Assembly (NCBI GenBank): GCA_002403445.1
Contig: DHHU01000060.1
Coordinates: 2,602 to 25,018, forward strand
Source of the DNA: Salinisphaeraceae bacterium UBA4764
Lineage (GTDB): Bacteria; Pseudomonadota; Gammaproteobacteria; Nevskiales; Salinisphaeraceae
Reading direction: 5' to 3'
Length of the DNA stretch: 22,417 nucleotides
The notes under the pieces are model-generated. The model was given only the letters and a program-made list of their open reading frames with translations. It was not told where the DNA came from and made no database searches. The position numbers and the translations under genes were made by a program. Positions 1 through 11,187 of the stretch are shown here, piece after piece (the stretch's first letter is position 1; each line of letters opens with the position of its first letter).

Positions 1-1171
1 ACCGTTGTGCAGGCGGTAACTGGTTCGGCCGGCTCTATGCAATCGTAGCCGAGGTCAAGAAGACCGGACTGAACAGCTCGGCCCAAAACGCTAGCGGCTA
101 GATCATTCCCGGCGAATAATCCTGGCGTTGTTTGGGCGGCTTGACACCCAACTGTGGCGGATCGGCGAATGTTGCCGTTGTATCCGCTGAGGACCAGGCT
201 GGGCCATACAAGAGGTTGATGGCGCCGGACGTACGAATCGACACGAATCATCTCGAGATATTGGATAAGATACCCATGGAGCGGAACACGTAGTTATTTG
301 GCGGGAGCGCGTGGAGACAAAGAATGGCAGTATCCTGCAAAGTCTGACCACCACCTGTCGACTGCACTAGATCAACGGCGATGACCATAACCCCCGATAT
401 GCCCCAGCGTATCGAGCTGTATTCTGCCTCCGACATAGCCGCCCTGACGCCGGAACTGTGGCAGAACAGTTCGCCGTTACTATTGCACGCGGATTTGCGT
501 TGGACCAACGATTGAGCAATAACGTCACTGTGTCAGCGGTTACCTTTCCCGAGTTTTATACGCCTGGACACTATAGATTCAATTTCTGCATTCAATAAGC
601 TTTCATCCTAAATGTCACAAGGAGTCGAGTAGTTCTAGAATAAATCTAAATGACTGGGTTTATGCCAAGTTACGCTATGTGATGGATCCGAAACATTCAC
701 CTTTCACCAGCTGTGGCTGGCGTCCTTGGCAAGGCAGGTGATAACGGCGTTGTAGTTCTGAAGACTGAATTACCCATATAGGTTTGACTGAAAAAACTGT
801 CACATGTTTTCGCCTGCAGTCAGTTCGGTAATTGCCACGGGCATACGGACTATCGATAGATTCGCTGGTATCTCTCTCGCCTGATCATAATGTAGAAACC
901 GGTTTAATCTATGCATACGATGCCATGAGCGCACGGCGTGACGGTCGCACTGATTTCGGTGTCGTACTATTGGCATGGCGTGAGTGTTGACGGCGCACGG
1001 CACCAGCGTTGCCTCGGTATCTAAGCCAGCACTAACACACCGAACAAAGAACGTTGTCAATAGAGGTTGGTGAAACGCCAACGCCCGAGCTATACGTGTG
1101 GCCGATATACGACCACTGGCTCGCAGCATCTCAATACAAAACCGGCCTAAGTTATTACATGAATACTGCAA
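1..1171. other. Gene-poor region, no convincing coding sequence
   Basis: This 1.17-kb stretch has no frame that I recognise as a gene. The longest open frames on the minus strand are rich in His, Arg, Cys and Ser and start at poor codons, as expected of chance frames. One of them (800-1171) directly follows the stop of the neighbouring small gene in the same frame and starts with TTG; it looks like random continuation. A possible transposase remnant is at 3-101 and a 44-codon frame with good codon use is at 381-515. I see no tRNA, strong terminator or repeat array. The stretch may be a decayed accessory insertion next to the ligA cluster, but that is inference. Confidence 0.6.
3..101 (+). pseudogene. 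Possible IS66-like transposase C-terminal remnant
   Basis: Plus-strand frame 3 runs from the window edge to a TAG at 99-101. It reads ...GRLYAIVAEVKKTGLNSS..., which resembles the segment A.LYS.IETAK.NGL.P found near the C-terminus of IS66-family transposases. The residues that should follow (a YL motif and the DELLPW-like ending) are absent, and the frame stops about 10 residues after the match. If the match is real, this is the broken end of an element lying mostly outside the window. The match is short and was made by eye, so it is weak. Confidence 0.25.
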
Positions 1172-1591
1172 TCAGTTTTGGTCGGATAGTATGGCGCTAA
1201 GAAAACCGTCAATGGTTTTTCGGTCGATATGGTCGAGTGCCAGTGTTTGGCTCTTTTCGTGGGCAGTGACGCCGGCCACTCGTTGACTCATGACCACCAG
1301 TGGCTGATAAGCGTCGATTTCCACGCGCACGTAGGCGGCCCGTGGATCATTGGCTTTAGCACTGGTTGAGCGCAGGCCAATTCGTACAACTGCGTTCTCG
1401 TCCCCGCCTGCGTCAATATATTCGAAATTCGCAGTAGCGTTCGCGGCTGCCTTCAACGCCGGTTCAAGTACTTCGGTTTTCAGCGCAGAAGCACGCTCGG
1501 CCATAGCCTCTCGACGCGCGTCCAATTTGGATTTTACGCCCTGTTTGGCTGCCACTTCGTCATATGTCACCCCCAACCAACTTCTGGCCAC
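1172..1591 (-). CDS. Unrecognised small protein downstream of ligA
   Basis: I do not recognise this protein of about 139 residues. The likely start is GTG at 1589-1591: an AAGGAG at 1597-1602 lies 5 nt upstream. An in-frame GTG at 1595-1597 would overlap that ribosome-binding site. Residues 1-55 are rich in Ala, Lys and Glu and look helical. The rest alternates charged and hydrophobic stretches (VVRIGLRS, AYVRVEIDAYQPLVVMS), suggesting a small alpha/beta fold. There is no signal peptide, membrane segment or Cys motif. It lies 64 nt downstream of ligA on the same strand and may be its last cotranscribed gene. The clean ribosome-binding site and GC-rich third positions support real coding; function is unknown. 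Confidence 0.6.
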   Translation of the reverse strand: MARSWLGVTYDEVAAKQGVKSKLDARREAMAERASALKTEVLEPALKAAANATANFEYIDAGGDENAVVRIGLRSTSAKANDPRAAYVRVEIDAYQPLVVMSQRVAGVTAHEKSQTLALDHIDRKTIDGFLSAILSDQN

Positions 1592-1655
1592 ACGCACTCC
1601 TTATACATTTTGCAATCGCAGTTAGCTTGTAATCTGGTATTTATTTTGCCACTAA

Positions 1656-3797
<2,142 letters not shown>

Positions 3798-5051
3798 TCA
3801 ACGACGCTTGGCGAGTGTCGCGCGGCGATCGAGTTCAGCAGCGCGATCAAGCATATACTGCGCTGTCTGCGCTTTCAAAACTGCGTGTCGATCATCCAAC
3901 ACTTGGCCGCCCAAAGCGATTGTCAATGCGTTGGCAGTTTCCATCATGTCGCGCAGTGTCGCCGGCCCCGGCTCGGTGCCAGGCGCGACCATAAACAGCG
4001 TCAATCCGGGGGTAATCAGCTCATACTGATCCGCGGGATCAAGTGTCCCCGGATTGATCATATTCGCCACACCAAAGGCCGATATTAGACGGCTATTGCG
4101 TTCGACGACCCGATGATAGAGATTCTTGAATCCAAAGCGTAGTCCCTGTTCAGCCAATGCGGGATGGATGTCGACGCCGGCATAACTCTGGTTGCGGCCG
4201 GCAAATACGTGAATAACAAATATTTCTTGTTCATCGCTCAGGCGCGGCTGCGGCTCGATATGCTCATGCAGGGAATCAGGCCCACTCGGCTCGGCCGAAG
4301 GGGATTCGGGTTGGCCGGGCACTTGCGCAGAAGTACTGGCCGAATCGGGACGCGGGTATGGGGGTTTTCGCTGGCTTTCATGAGCTACTTCCTGCGCATC
4401 GGATCTAGGCACATGCCTTGACCCGTGACGATGCCGTGGCTCGCCTGACTCGGGCTCTGGTCCCGCTGTTTCCGACGTGAGATTTCCCACTCGAGCACTT
4501 GACTGATCCGACTCGGCCCCACCGTTGGCGTCGTCCGGCGTCGGCCGAGTCGGCGCGCGGTCGGCCTTGGGATCAAAAACCGGGCCGGGCTCTGGCGGCA
4601 CTTCAGGCGCGTCTGTCCAGTCGCTGTGTTTGCTCCTATGGAGCCCAGCCCCCGGCACCTGAGCAGTTGACCGGCGTAGCGGCTCGTATCGCTCATCATC
4701 GCGGCGCGGTGACGCATAATTTTGCTTGTAGGCCTGCCAATTCGCTTCGGCGGCTTCATCGGAGACCGATTGTTCCGGCACGTCATCGCCACCTGATTCG
4801 CTATGCGACGGCGGCTCAGCGGTCAGAGTCCGCACCGCAACGATGTAGGAATCCCCTCCGAGATCACGCCCTTCGAAATCGGCATCCGTCGCAGCATCGT
4901 CACCGGCCTCGACACCGGCATCAGGCACACCTGGCCCACCTTGATCGAGGTTGCGCCAAGGATCCGTGCTCGCGCGCCCACGTAGAAACCAGTAACCGGC
5001 TCCGACCACAACAACGACTGCCAAAAGAATCAGCCACTGCAAAAGCGTCAT
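3798..5051 (-). CDS. zipA: Cell division protein ZipA
   Basis: ZipA tethers FtsZ to the inner membrane and stabilises the Z ring early in division. The 417-residue protein has the typical layout: an N-terminal membrane anchor (residues 4-23, hydrophobic, followed by RGR), a long Pro/Glu/Asp/Ser-rich disordered linker (about 30-270), and a C-terminal FtsZ-binding domain (about 275-408) with QEIFVIHVFA, LRFGFKNLYHR and a long terminal helix. E. coli ZipA is 328 residues, so the linker is long here. ATG at 5049-5051 has only a weak ribosome-binding site. A 128-nt gap separates it from smc upstream, and ligA follows after 3 nt. The order smc-zipA-ligA is shared with other gammaproteobacteria such as Pseudomonas. 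Confidence 0.95.
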   Translation of the reverse strand: MTLLQWLILLAVVVVVGAGYWFLRGRASTDPWRNLDQGGPGVPDAGVEAGDDAATDADFEGRDLGGDSYIVAVRTLTAEPPSHSESGGDDVPEQSVSDEAAEANWQAYKQNYASPRRDDERYEPLRRSTAQVPGAGLHRSKHSDWTDAPEVPPEPGPVFDPKADRAPTRPTPDDANGGAESDQSSARVGNLTSETAGPEPESGEPRHRHGSRHVPRSDAQEVAHESQRKPPYPRPDSASTSAQVPGQPESPSAEPSGPDSLHEHIEPQPRLSDEQEIFVIHVFAGRNQSYAGVDIHPALAEQGLRFGFKNLYHRVVERNSRLISAFGVANMINPGTLDPADQYELITPGLTLFMVAPGTEPGPATLRDMMETANALTIALGGQVLDDRHAVLKAQTAQYMLDRAAELDRRATLAKRR

Positions 5052-5179
5052 GGGCTATCGATCATCAGAAACAAACTCGCGGCCCTCATTGGGCCCTTTA
5101 TAACTGCACGATAGCAATTTTTTTGCCTTTCGGTTGTGCCAGTTCCACTATTGGACATCAGTGTTCCTCTAGACAATGA

Positions 5180-8100
5180 TTAATCGGTCATGGCTAACGC
5201 GTCATCGAGGTCCACACTGACAAGCCGGGATACCCCGGACTCGGCCATGGTTACGCCATGCAAACGCCGCGGGCGTTCCATGGTGATCTTGTTATGCGTA
5301 ATAACAACAAACTGCACGCGTACAGCCATGCGTTCAACAAGTGCGCAAAACCGTTCAACATTAGTGTCATCCAATGGCGCATCCACTTCGTCGAGCATAC
5401 AAAACGGGGCCGGGTTCAATTCGAATAAGGCGAACAACAACGCTAGCGCTGTCAGTGTCTTTTCGCCACCGGATAACATGGCCAACGCCACCCGGGGTTT
5501 GCCGGGCGGGCAAGCAATGACTTGCATACCGGCTGCCAGCCAGTCGGATTCGGTGCGCTCGAGCGTTGCCTGACCCCCACCGAATAGTTCACTGAAAAAC
5601 GCCGCGAAGTGTTCGTTGACCTGTTCGAAGGTGGATTTAAGTCGTGTCCGGGTCTCGCGATCGATTTTTTCGATAGCGCTATTGAGCGTATTCAGTGCCT
5701 GGTTCAAATCGTCATGCTGTGTTTGCAGATAGTGCAGATGATCCACGGCCTCGGCGTGTTCATCGATAGCGGCGAGGTTGACGTTGCCTAACCCCTCAAT
5801 CTGCCGCGTAACCCGGTTATGGGCTTTTTGCCAAGTATCGGCCTCTTCTTTATCGGGCATGTCAGCCTCCAGCTCGGCGATGTCACAGTCCGGATCGGTT
5901 TCACCCAGTTGCTCAGCAAAGTCATCGCGACGAGCGGCGGCCGTCTCGAGCTCGGTGCGTGCTACATATACGGCTTCACGGGCAGATCCTAATGCGTTAT
6001 CGATAGCAGCCAGATCTGTCCGCGCCTCGGCTTGCCTCGATTCGGCGTTTTCGAATTTGTGGCGAGCCTCTCTCAATTTATTGGCAGCTGCATCACGCGT
6101 AGCTTCGGCTTGCTCGACATCGGAGGCTTCAGGCATTGACGAGTTGTCATCTTGTCGACTTTCGTCGAGTTCAGCCAGTTGCGTGCGCGCCTCCTCAAGC
6201 GAATGGCGTGTCTGCTCGCTTCGTTCCAGCGCTGCACAGTACTCGGTTTCAGCCCGAGACATGCGCGCCTCGATTTCGCGTCGACGGTTTATCGCCTCGG
6301 TCAAAGACTGTCGGGCTTTATCGCGTATTTCACGGGCCTTTGTAAGAGCTTCTTGACAACGTTTTCGCTTGGCCTCGAAATCGGCTACTTCGTCACGCAG
6401 TTCGCTTATGCGCTGGGCACTTTGTTGTTCTTCCGCATCGGCTTCGTGGATCAACCGACGAATTTGTTCTAGTTCATTTTGCAGCTCACGTCGGCGTGCC
6501 TCGGCGCGCTGTGACCGATAAGTTTGTTCGTCTAGATCATCACGCCTATATTGCAATTCTTGACGACGTTGATCGAGCGATTGATCGAGTATGCGGAGTG
6601 TGCGGCGTTTGCTGTCCTTCACACGCTGCCAATACGCAAGCTTTGACTCAATTTCGGACTGACGTGTCTCGGTCTCGTTCTGGCGTTGCTCAATGGCCTG
6701 AATGTCCTGCTCCCGGCTGATAGCGCCCTCGGTCTCTGCATCGGCGCCGGGTAAAAAAAGCGAGCCGGGCCCAACCAATTCGCCATCGGTCGTAATGAAG
6801 CGTTGCGGCTCATCCAATTTATCGCAGCAACTAAGGGCTGTGGCTATATCTTGCACCGGAAAGAGGAACTCGGCTGCCGCAACCAGCGGCGCCGGACCGC
6901 TGAGTTTTGCGGCCAATGATTCAGGGTTGACGCCGCCGCCCGTGTGCTCGTGATCTCGTAATAATCTCACTGCAAAGGGCGGCTGTTCTTCTGTATTAAA
7001 AGCGACGAAATCCGGCACTAGCCGCGCTCGCAGCAGCTCATTCAGCACTCGCTCGACCGCTCGCTGCCATTTCGGTTCAACACGCACATGCTCGGCGACC
7101 GGCAGTAAATCGCCATCCCAACCAGCGTTGCGCAGCCAGTCGTTGATGGCTTGGTTGTCACTGCCGGTCAAAGCATTTTTCATGCGTCTCTCGGCAGCAT
7201 GTCGAGCCCGCAACGCGGCGACGTCATCACGTATCGATTGCAGGTCTCGCTCGCATGCCTCGATATGTTCGGCAGCCTCATCCAGTGCCTCGGCGCATTC
7301 AGTACGCGACCGCGCCTCGTTTTCCAGCGCGCACTGAGCTGATTCCAGAGTGTGCTGATGCTGTCTCAGAACGTCTGGATCGATGCTTTGAACAGTGTCC
7401 AGCTCAGCTTGGCGTGCGCTTAATCGCTGTTCGGCGTTGTGGCGTCGATTAATTGCTTCGCTGTAACGCCGCTCGGCCGATTCGAGTTCGGTCTGGGGAT
7501 TAGGGCCGGCATCGTACAATGCATCAAGCTCTCGCTCGGAGCTGCGCACTCCGGCTTCGGCTTGTTCGAGTTCGCCTGCCCGAAGTTGTTCACTGTCGAT
7601 CACGTCCGGTTGAGTGATCTTGATTTGTTCCAGGTCGTTAGCTTTTTGATCACGCTCGGCGCGGGCAGCAATAAGCTGTTTTTCGAGTGTGTCACAGCGC
7701 GTGTCGAGCCGGCGTCGCTCAGCATCGCGCTGCAAGGCCCACTGGCGAGCGTATTCTATAGCCTGAGCAATACGCTGGGCTTCGGCCTGAGCGTCGTAAT
7801 AGGCAGTCTGTGCCTTATCGACGGCCTCCGAAGCTGTTTGTCGATCCCGCGCGGCGGCCTCGAGATAAGCCTCCGCACGGGTCTTATCAGTTTGTCGCGC
7901 GGCATATATCTCAGCCTGTGCTTTTTGTTCGTTGTGTGCTGTCTCGGCACGATTGCGCCAATATCGCCAGCGCAGCACCAATTGGCCACGCCGAAGCCGC
8001 TGCTGTTCAGCTTGCAACTGCTGATATTCTTTAGCGGCCTGGGCCTGAAAAGCCAAGGCATCGACGCGTTCGCCGGTCTCACTGATGCGATCCGCCAAAC

Positions 8101-8680
8101 GATCAAGATTATCGCGAGTGTGGATGATGCGGTTTTCGGTCTCTCGGCGGCGTTCCTTATACTTGGAGATGCCGGCAGCCTCTTCCAGCAGATCGCGAAT
8201 CTGATCGGGCTTGGCATCGATCAATCGATTGACCGCGCCTTGGCCGATCAATGCATAGCTGGCACGTCCACCAAGGCCAGTGCCCAGAAACAAATCCTGC
8301 ACGTCGCGCCGTCGAGCGCGTGTGCCGTTAATACGGTAGTTCGATCCAGTTCGTCGGGAATGTTCGCGCTGGATGGAGATTTCGGCGTAATCGGCGTACG
8401 GGCCTCCGAGTTCGCCGTCGGCGTTGTCGAACAGCAGTTCTACCGCCGCTCGGCCTACCGGTTTGCGTGTTTTGGAGCCAGCAAAAATAACGTCTTCGAG
8501 CGATTGGCCCCGAAGTTGCCGCGCACTGGATTCACCGATCACCCAGCGAACGGCGTCAATGACGTTGGATTTGCCACAGCCATTGGGACCGACAACGCCG
8601 GTCAGATTGTCTTCAAGTTCGATTGTGGTGGGTTCGACGAATGACTTGAATCCGGCCAGTTTGATTGCGGTCAAACGCAC
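5180..8680 (-). CDS. smc: Chromosome partition/condensin protein SMC
   Basis: SMC is the ATPase of the bacterial condensin that, with ScpA and ScpB, compacts and segregates chromosomes. The 1166 residues show the N-terminal head with Walker A GPNGCGKS (31-38), the conserved [20 protein letters not shown] segment (about 167-184), a long coiled coil (about 170-500), a hinge (about 510-650, with [12 protein letters not shown]), a second coiled coil (about 655-1000), and the C-terminal head with signature LSGGEK (from 1069) and Walker B CMLDEVD (Asp1097, Glu1098). The ending [18 protein letters not shown] is typical of proteobacterial SMC. The start is GTG at 8678-8680 with AAAGG upstream. It is the first gene of the smc-zipA-ligA cluster and diverges from queF across only 65 nt. 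An SMC, rather than MukB, sets it apart from enterobacteria. Confidence 0.98.
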   Translation of the reverse strand: MRLTAIKLAGFKSFVEPTTIELEDNLTGVVGPNGCGKSNVIDAVRWVIGESSARQLRGQSLEDVIFAGSKTRKPVGRAAVELLFDNADGELGGPYADYAEISIQREHSRRTGSNYRINGTRARRRDVQDLFLGTGLGGRASYALIGQGAVNRLIDAKPDQIRDLLEEAAGISKYKERRRETENRIIHTRDNLDRLADRISETGERVDALAFQAQAAKEYQQLQAEQQRLRRGQLVLRWRYWRNRAETAHNEQKAQAEIYAARQTDKTRAEAYLEAAARDRQTASEAVDKAQTAYYDAQAEAQRIAQAIEYARQWALQRDAERRRLDTRCDTLEKQLIAARAERDQKANDLEQIKITQPDVIDSEQLRAGELEQAEAGVRSSERELDALYDAGPNPQTELESAERRYSEAINRRHNAEQRLSARQAELDTVQSIDPDVLRQHQHTLESAQCALENEARSRTECAEALDEAAEHIEACERDLQSIRDDVAALRARHAAERRMKNALTGSDNQAINDWLRNAGWDGDLLPVAEHVRVEPKWQRAVERVLNELLRARLVPDFVAFNTEEQPPFAVRLLRDHEHTGGGVNPESLAAKLSGPAPLVAAAEFLFPVQDIATALSCCDKLDEPQRFITTDGELVGPGSLFLPGADAETEGAISREQDIQAIEQRQNETETRQSEIESKLAYWQRVKDSKRRTLRILDQSLDQRRQELQYRRDDLDEQTYRSQRAEARRRELQNELEQIRRLIHEADAEEQQSAQRISELRDEVADFEAKRKRCQEALTKAREIRDKARQSLTEAINRRREIEARMSRAETEYCAALERSEQTRHSLEEARTQLAELDESRQDDNSSMPEASDVEQAEATRDAAANKLREARHKFENAESRQAEARTDLAAIDNALGSAREAVYVARTELETAAARRDDFAEQLGETDPDCDIAELEADMPDKEEADTWQKAHNRVTRQIEGLGNVNLAAIDEHAEAVDHLHYLQTQHDDLNQALNTLNSAIEKIDRETRTRLKSTFEQVNEHFAAFFSELFGGGQATLERTESDWLAAGMQVIACPPGKPRVALAMLSGGEKTLTALALLFALFELNPAPFCMLDEVDAPLDDTNVERFCALVERMAVRVQFVVITHNKITMERPRRLHGVTMAESGVSRLVSVDLDDALAMTD

Positions 8681-8745
8681 GACGTTTGTACCTTTGCGGA
8701 GAGCAAATTCGGTATCCTATTCGACAAATACCTATCTCGGATACG

Positions 8746-9135
8746 ATGACAATACACACTAATACGCCGCTGGCGGCCTTTGCCAACCCCAAACCGGAAC
8801 GCGATTACACGATTCGCCTTCGGATACCGGAATTTACCTGTTTGTGCCCAATTACTGGTCAGCCGGATTTCGCAACCCTAACATTGGCCTATGTGCCAGC
8901 CACTGCCTGTGTGGAGCTCAAATCAATTAAACTCTACATCGCCTCGTTTCGCGACGTCGGCGCGTTCCACGAAGCGGTGACCAACGACATCGTCGACACT
9001 CTCGCGGCCACCATCGAGCCGCGCTTCATGCGGCTGGAATCAGCGTTCTGGACCCGAGGCGGCATCGATACCTGTGTCATCGCCGAACATCGTGCCGAAG
9101 GCTGGCAACCACCGGAACCCGTTGATTTACCTTGA
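8746..9135 (+). CDS. queF: NADPH-dependent 7-cyano-7-deazaguanine (preQ0) reductase QueF
   Basis: QueF reduces the nitrile of preQ0 to the aminomethyl group of preQ1 with NADPH, in the queuosine tRNA-modification pathway. The 129-residue protein is the short, single-domain type. It contains the catalytic CPITGQPDF (nucleophile Cys34, acid Asp41) and the family signature [17 protein letters not shown] (substrate-binding Glu57; His75, Glu76). The E. coli enzyme is a longer tandem-domain form, so this resembles the Bacillus-type enzyme. ATG at 8746 is preceded by a short GGA. The frame is open upstream to 8665, but that part overlaps the smc 5' end and lies before the conserved domain. It is convergent with the HAD gene, whose stop lies 19 nt away. 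Confidence 0.93.
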   Translation: MTIHTNTPLAAFANPKPERDYTIRLRIPEFTCLCPITGQPDFATLTLAYVPATACVELKSIKLYIASFRDVGAFHEAVTNDIVDTLAATIEPRFMRLESAFWTRGGIDTCVIAEHRAEGWQPPEPVDLP

Positions 9136-9154
9136 TGCCGAGAACAAACAAATA

Positions 9155-9997
9155 TTAATCACTTTGTATTGGCAGAAAGTTTTGTCGCTGTTGGCTCGCG
9201 GTTTTCGGCAGTCTGTTTTGAAAGTGTCTCCGACCGTGCAACATGCGCAATGTATCAAGATCGACGCGTTCAAAGGCCCCAATGTGAATCCCATCCCCAA
9301 CCTGTCGCCCAGGATCGTCAAGACTGTCGACCACCGCCAGGGCACCTGGAAAGGAGCGCTGACGGGTTTCTTCGCTGGTGGTAATAAGCGTCGGCACGCC
9401 GGCAGCCCGTGCACTTTGCAGGCCGATCGGTGAATCCTCGATCGCTAGGGCCCTATCAGGCCTCATATTCAGCTGTTGGCACGCGAGCGTATACGATGCC
9501 GGGTCTGGTTTGGGGCGCGGCGTATCGTCGCCAGTGACGATGATAGAGGCCACATCACCGAGCACATTCTTGACACAGTAGTGATAGACAGCTTCGACTG
9601 TGGCGCGAGAGGCATTGGATACCAGCCCGAAGCATAACCCTGACTCGAGAGCGTGTTCCAGCACTCGCAAGACACCCGGCCTTAGCCGAACCCAACCACT
9701 AGCAAGTTGTTGGCGAAAAAAATGCGCTTTTAACTGATGGAGAGCCCTAATCCACGCATTGGAATTTATGCGAAAAGCAGTTTCATTGTCACCGAGCCAT
9801 GGTTGATAGGCATCGATGAAATAGCGAATCCGCTGCATGCCGCCAGAGATTGGCAGCAACTTCGTATACACTTCTGGTGTCCAATGCCAATCGAGTCCGT
9901 AAGCGGCAAAAGCTCGATTGTACGCTGGACGGTGGCCCTGAGCTTCAGTGTCGGCCAAAGTCCCATCAACGTCAAATAATAAAGCGCCTAATGCCAC
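9155..9997 (-). CDS. HAD-superfamily phosphatase, CbbY-like (subfamily IA)
   Basis: This is a predicted phosphoesterase or phosphomutase-like HAD hydrolase. With the GTG at 9995-9997 as start it has 280 residues. The motifs are in order: motif I LLFDVDGTLADTE (nucleophile Asp9, acid/base Asp11), a helical cap (about 18-100), motif II LVSNAS (Ser127), motif III Lys163 in RPKPDP, and motif IV IEDSP (Glu187, Asp188). RPKPDP followed by AIEDSPIGLQSARAAG is typical of the CbbY/beta-phosphoglucomutase-like group. The frame is open to 10159, but that part lacks homology and overlaps the dksA start, so I rejected it. The last 25 or so residues are a polar, Gln/Arg-rich tail beyond the usual fold. The substrate cannot be told; CbbY proteins of Calvin-cycle bacteria act on xylulose-1,5-bisphosphate, but nothing here shows that cycle. 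Confidence 0.85.
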   Translation of the reverse strand: MALGALLFDVDGTLADTEAQGHRPAYNRAFAAYGLDWHWTPEVYTKLLPISGGMQRIRYFIDAYQPWLGDNETAFRINSNAWIRALHQLKAHFFRQQLASGWVRLRPGVLRVLEHALESGLCFGLVSNASRATVEAVYHYCVKNVLGDVASIIVTGDDTPRPKPDPASYTLACQQLNMRPDRALAIEDSPIGLQSARAAGVPTLITTSEETRQRSFPGALAVVDSLDDPGRQVGDGIHIGAFERVDLDTLRMLHGRRHFQNRLPKTASQQRQNFLPIQSD

Positions 9998-10104
9998 AGT
10001 TAAGCATTTGGTTTTTAATTCCCTTGTAAATAACTTTAGACCGTAGCCCCCCGTAGCGCAACGCCGGATCCGAAACTTGCACGTAAAACGGGGGTCTGCT
10101 ATGA

Positions 10105-10575
10105 ATGCCGTTAATTTTTCAAAAACGCCAAAATATGGTGGAAGACAAAGATTCCGCACTCGACTCGCCGACAGCTTTTACGCCGTACGAGCCAGACGCC
10201 GACGAGGAGTACATGAATGCCGATCAGCGGGCGCATTTCCGCAAAATTCTTAACGGCTGGAAACAGGCGCTAATGACCGAAGTCGATCGCACCATGCATC
10301 ACATGCAGGACGAGGCAGCGAATTTCCCCGACCCGAACGACCGTGCGAGTCAGGAGTCGGAGTTCAGCTTGGAGCTGCGAACCCGGGATCGAGAGCGCAA
10401 ACTGCTGAACAAGATCAATGAAAGTATCGCTCGGGTTGATCGCGACGAATACGGTTTTTGTGACAGTTGCGGCGCCGAGATCGGCATCCGTCGCTTAGAA
10501 GCGCGGCCGACAGCTACGCTGTGCGTGGATTGCAAGAGTCTCGACGAAATCCGCGAACGTCAAATCGCACCTTGA
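10105..10575 (+). CDS. dksA: RNA polymerase-binding transcription factor DksA
   Basis: DksA binds in the secondary channel of RNA polymerase and, with ppGpp, adjusts rRNA and amino-acid gene promoters in the stringent response. The 156 residues match E. coli DksA (151) closely: EYMN..Q.AHFR (about 35-46), the coiled coil with tip FPDPNDRA holding the essential Asp76, Asp79 and Ala81 (E. coli Asp71, Asp74, Ala76), and a C4 zinc finger (Cys119, 122, 140, 143). ATG at 10105 gives the family's length, with GGGGG about 10 nt upstream. An ATG at 10135 would give 146 residues but has no ribosome-binding site. An out-of-frame ATG lies at 10101. It diverges from the HAD gene, and phaR follows after 84 nt. 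Confidence 0.97.
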   Translation: MPLIFQKRQNMVEDKDSALDSPTAFTPYEPDADEEYMNADQRAHFRKILNGWKQALMTEVDRTMHHMQDEAANFPDPNDRASQESEFSLELRTRDRERKLLNKINESIARVDRDEYGFCDSCGAEIGIRRLEARPTATLCVDCKSLDEIRERQIAP

Positions 10576-10659
10576 TCGCGTCGGCGGGGCCGGAAGCGAG
10601 TCCCCGGTTCACGAACAGAATGCCTCCTTTAAAATCGACTGACGGCATGGCGACGCGGC

Positions 10660-11154
10660 ATGGATACAACTCGGCTGATCAATAAATATCCCAACCGGCG
10701 TCTCTACGACACTGGTTCGAGCCGGTACATCACGCTCGAAGATGTTCGACAGCTGGTGATCGAAGGCGAAGATTTCGTGGTGTTCGACAAGCGTACTGGC
10801 GGAGACATCACGCGCAGTATCCTGCTTCAAATCATCAGCGAGCAGGAAGAAGGCGGCAACCCGATATTCAGGACACGGGTGCTGCGCCACATTATCCGCT
10901 TTTACGGTGACTCCATGCAGGGTGCTATGAGTTCGTATCTAGAACTCTCGCTGGAGTTTTTCAACGAACAACAGCAACAGTTTCGCGACCGTTTGCGATC
11001 CATGCTGGACGTTAGCAACCCGATCGCCGCACTGCGGGAATTGACGCCGCTCCAGCGGCCAATCTGGAAAAATGTGCGTCGCGAAGTTTTGGCCAATCTG
11101 CGCCAGCGCCGCGAGTCCGACAACGCCGAAAAAACCGACGACCGCAACAGCTAG
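10660..11154 (+). CDS. phaR: Polyhydroxyalkanoate synthesis repressor PhaR
   Basis: PhaR senses polyhydroxyalkanoate granules and represses phasin and synthesis genes: it binds DNA when polymer is absent and moves to granules when polymer forms. The 164-residue protein has the N-terminal PHB_acc_N DNA-binding module with RLINKYPNRRLYDT and YITLEDVRQLV (residues 5-33), then TRSILLQIISEQE, and the accumulation-regulator domain (about 70-115, SSYLELSLEFF) with a Gln-rich segment. The C-terminus is basic and polar. It is on the same strand as dksA, 84 nt downstream, and may be cotranscribed with it. No phaC, phaA or phasin gene is in the window. It converges with pnp, 33 nt away. Confidence 0.9.
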   Translation: MDTTRLINKYPNRRLYDTGSSRYITLEDVRQLVIEGEDFVVFDKRTGGDITRSILLQIISEQEEGGNPIFRTRVLRHIIRFYGDSMQGAMSSYLELSLEFFNEQQQQFRDRLRSMLDVSNPIAALRELTPLQRPIWKNVRREVLANLRQRRESDNAEKTDDRNS

Positions 11155-11187
11155 ACGTCGCCGGCTATTTCCAACGCCTCAAACTGC

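Noticed and set aside
800..1171. Minus-strand frame of 123 codons after the small gene
   Set aside because: TTG start right after an in-frame stop, no ribosome-binding site, and a His/Arg/Cys-heavy composition typical of noncoding DNA.
7439..8644. 401-codon plus-strand frame antisense to smc
   Set aside because: It is a shadow of the smc coding strand: the SMC protein is complete and in family, and the antisense frame has no start signal or recognisable domain.
8665..8745. 27-residue N-terminal extension of QueF
   Set aside because: It overlaps the smc 5' end and its Arg-rich sequence is not part of the QueF fold; ATG 8746 fits the family length.
9998..10159. N-terminal extension of the HAD phosphatase frame to 334 residues
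   Set aside because: The extra residues lack homology, overlap the dksA start region and come before the FDVDGT motif, which normally lies within about 10 residues of the start.
10101..10255. Alternative reading frame from the ATG at 10101, 4 nt before the dksA start
   Set aside because: It gives an Arg-rich product that is a shadow of the dksA 5' end, with no homology.
11129..11160. Possible pnp terminator inside the phaR 3' end
   Set aside because: The stem is only 5 bp (CGACG/CGTCG) with a 15-nt loop before a T run; too weak to call although the place is right.
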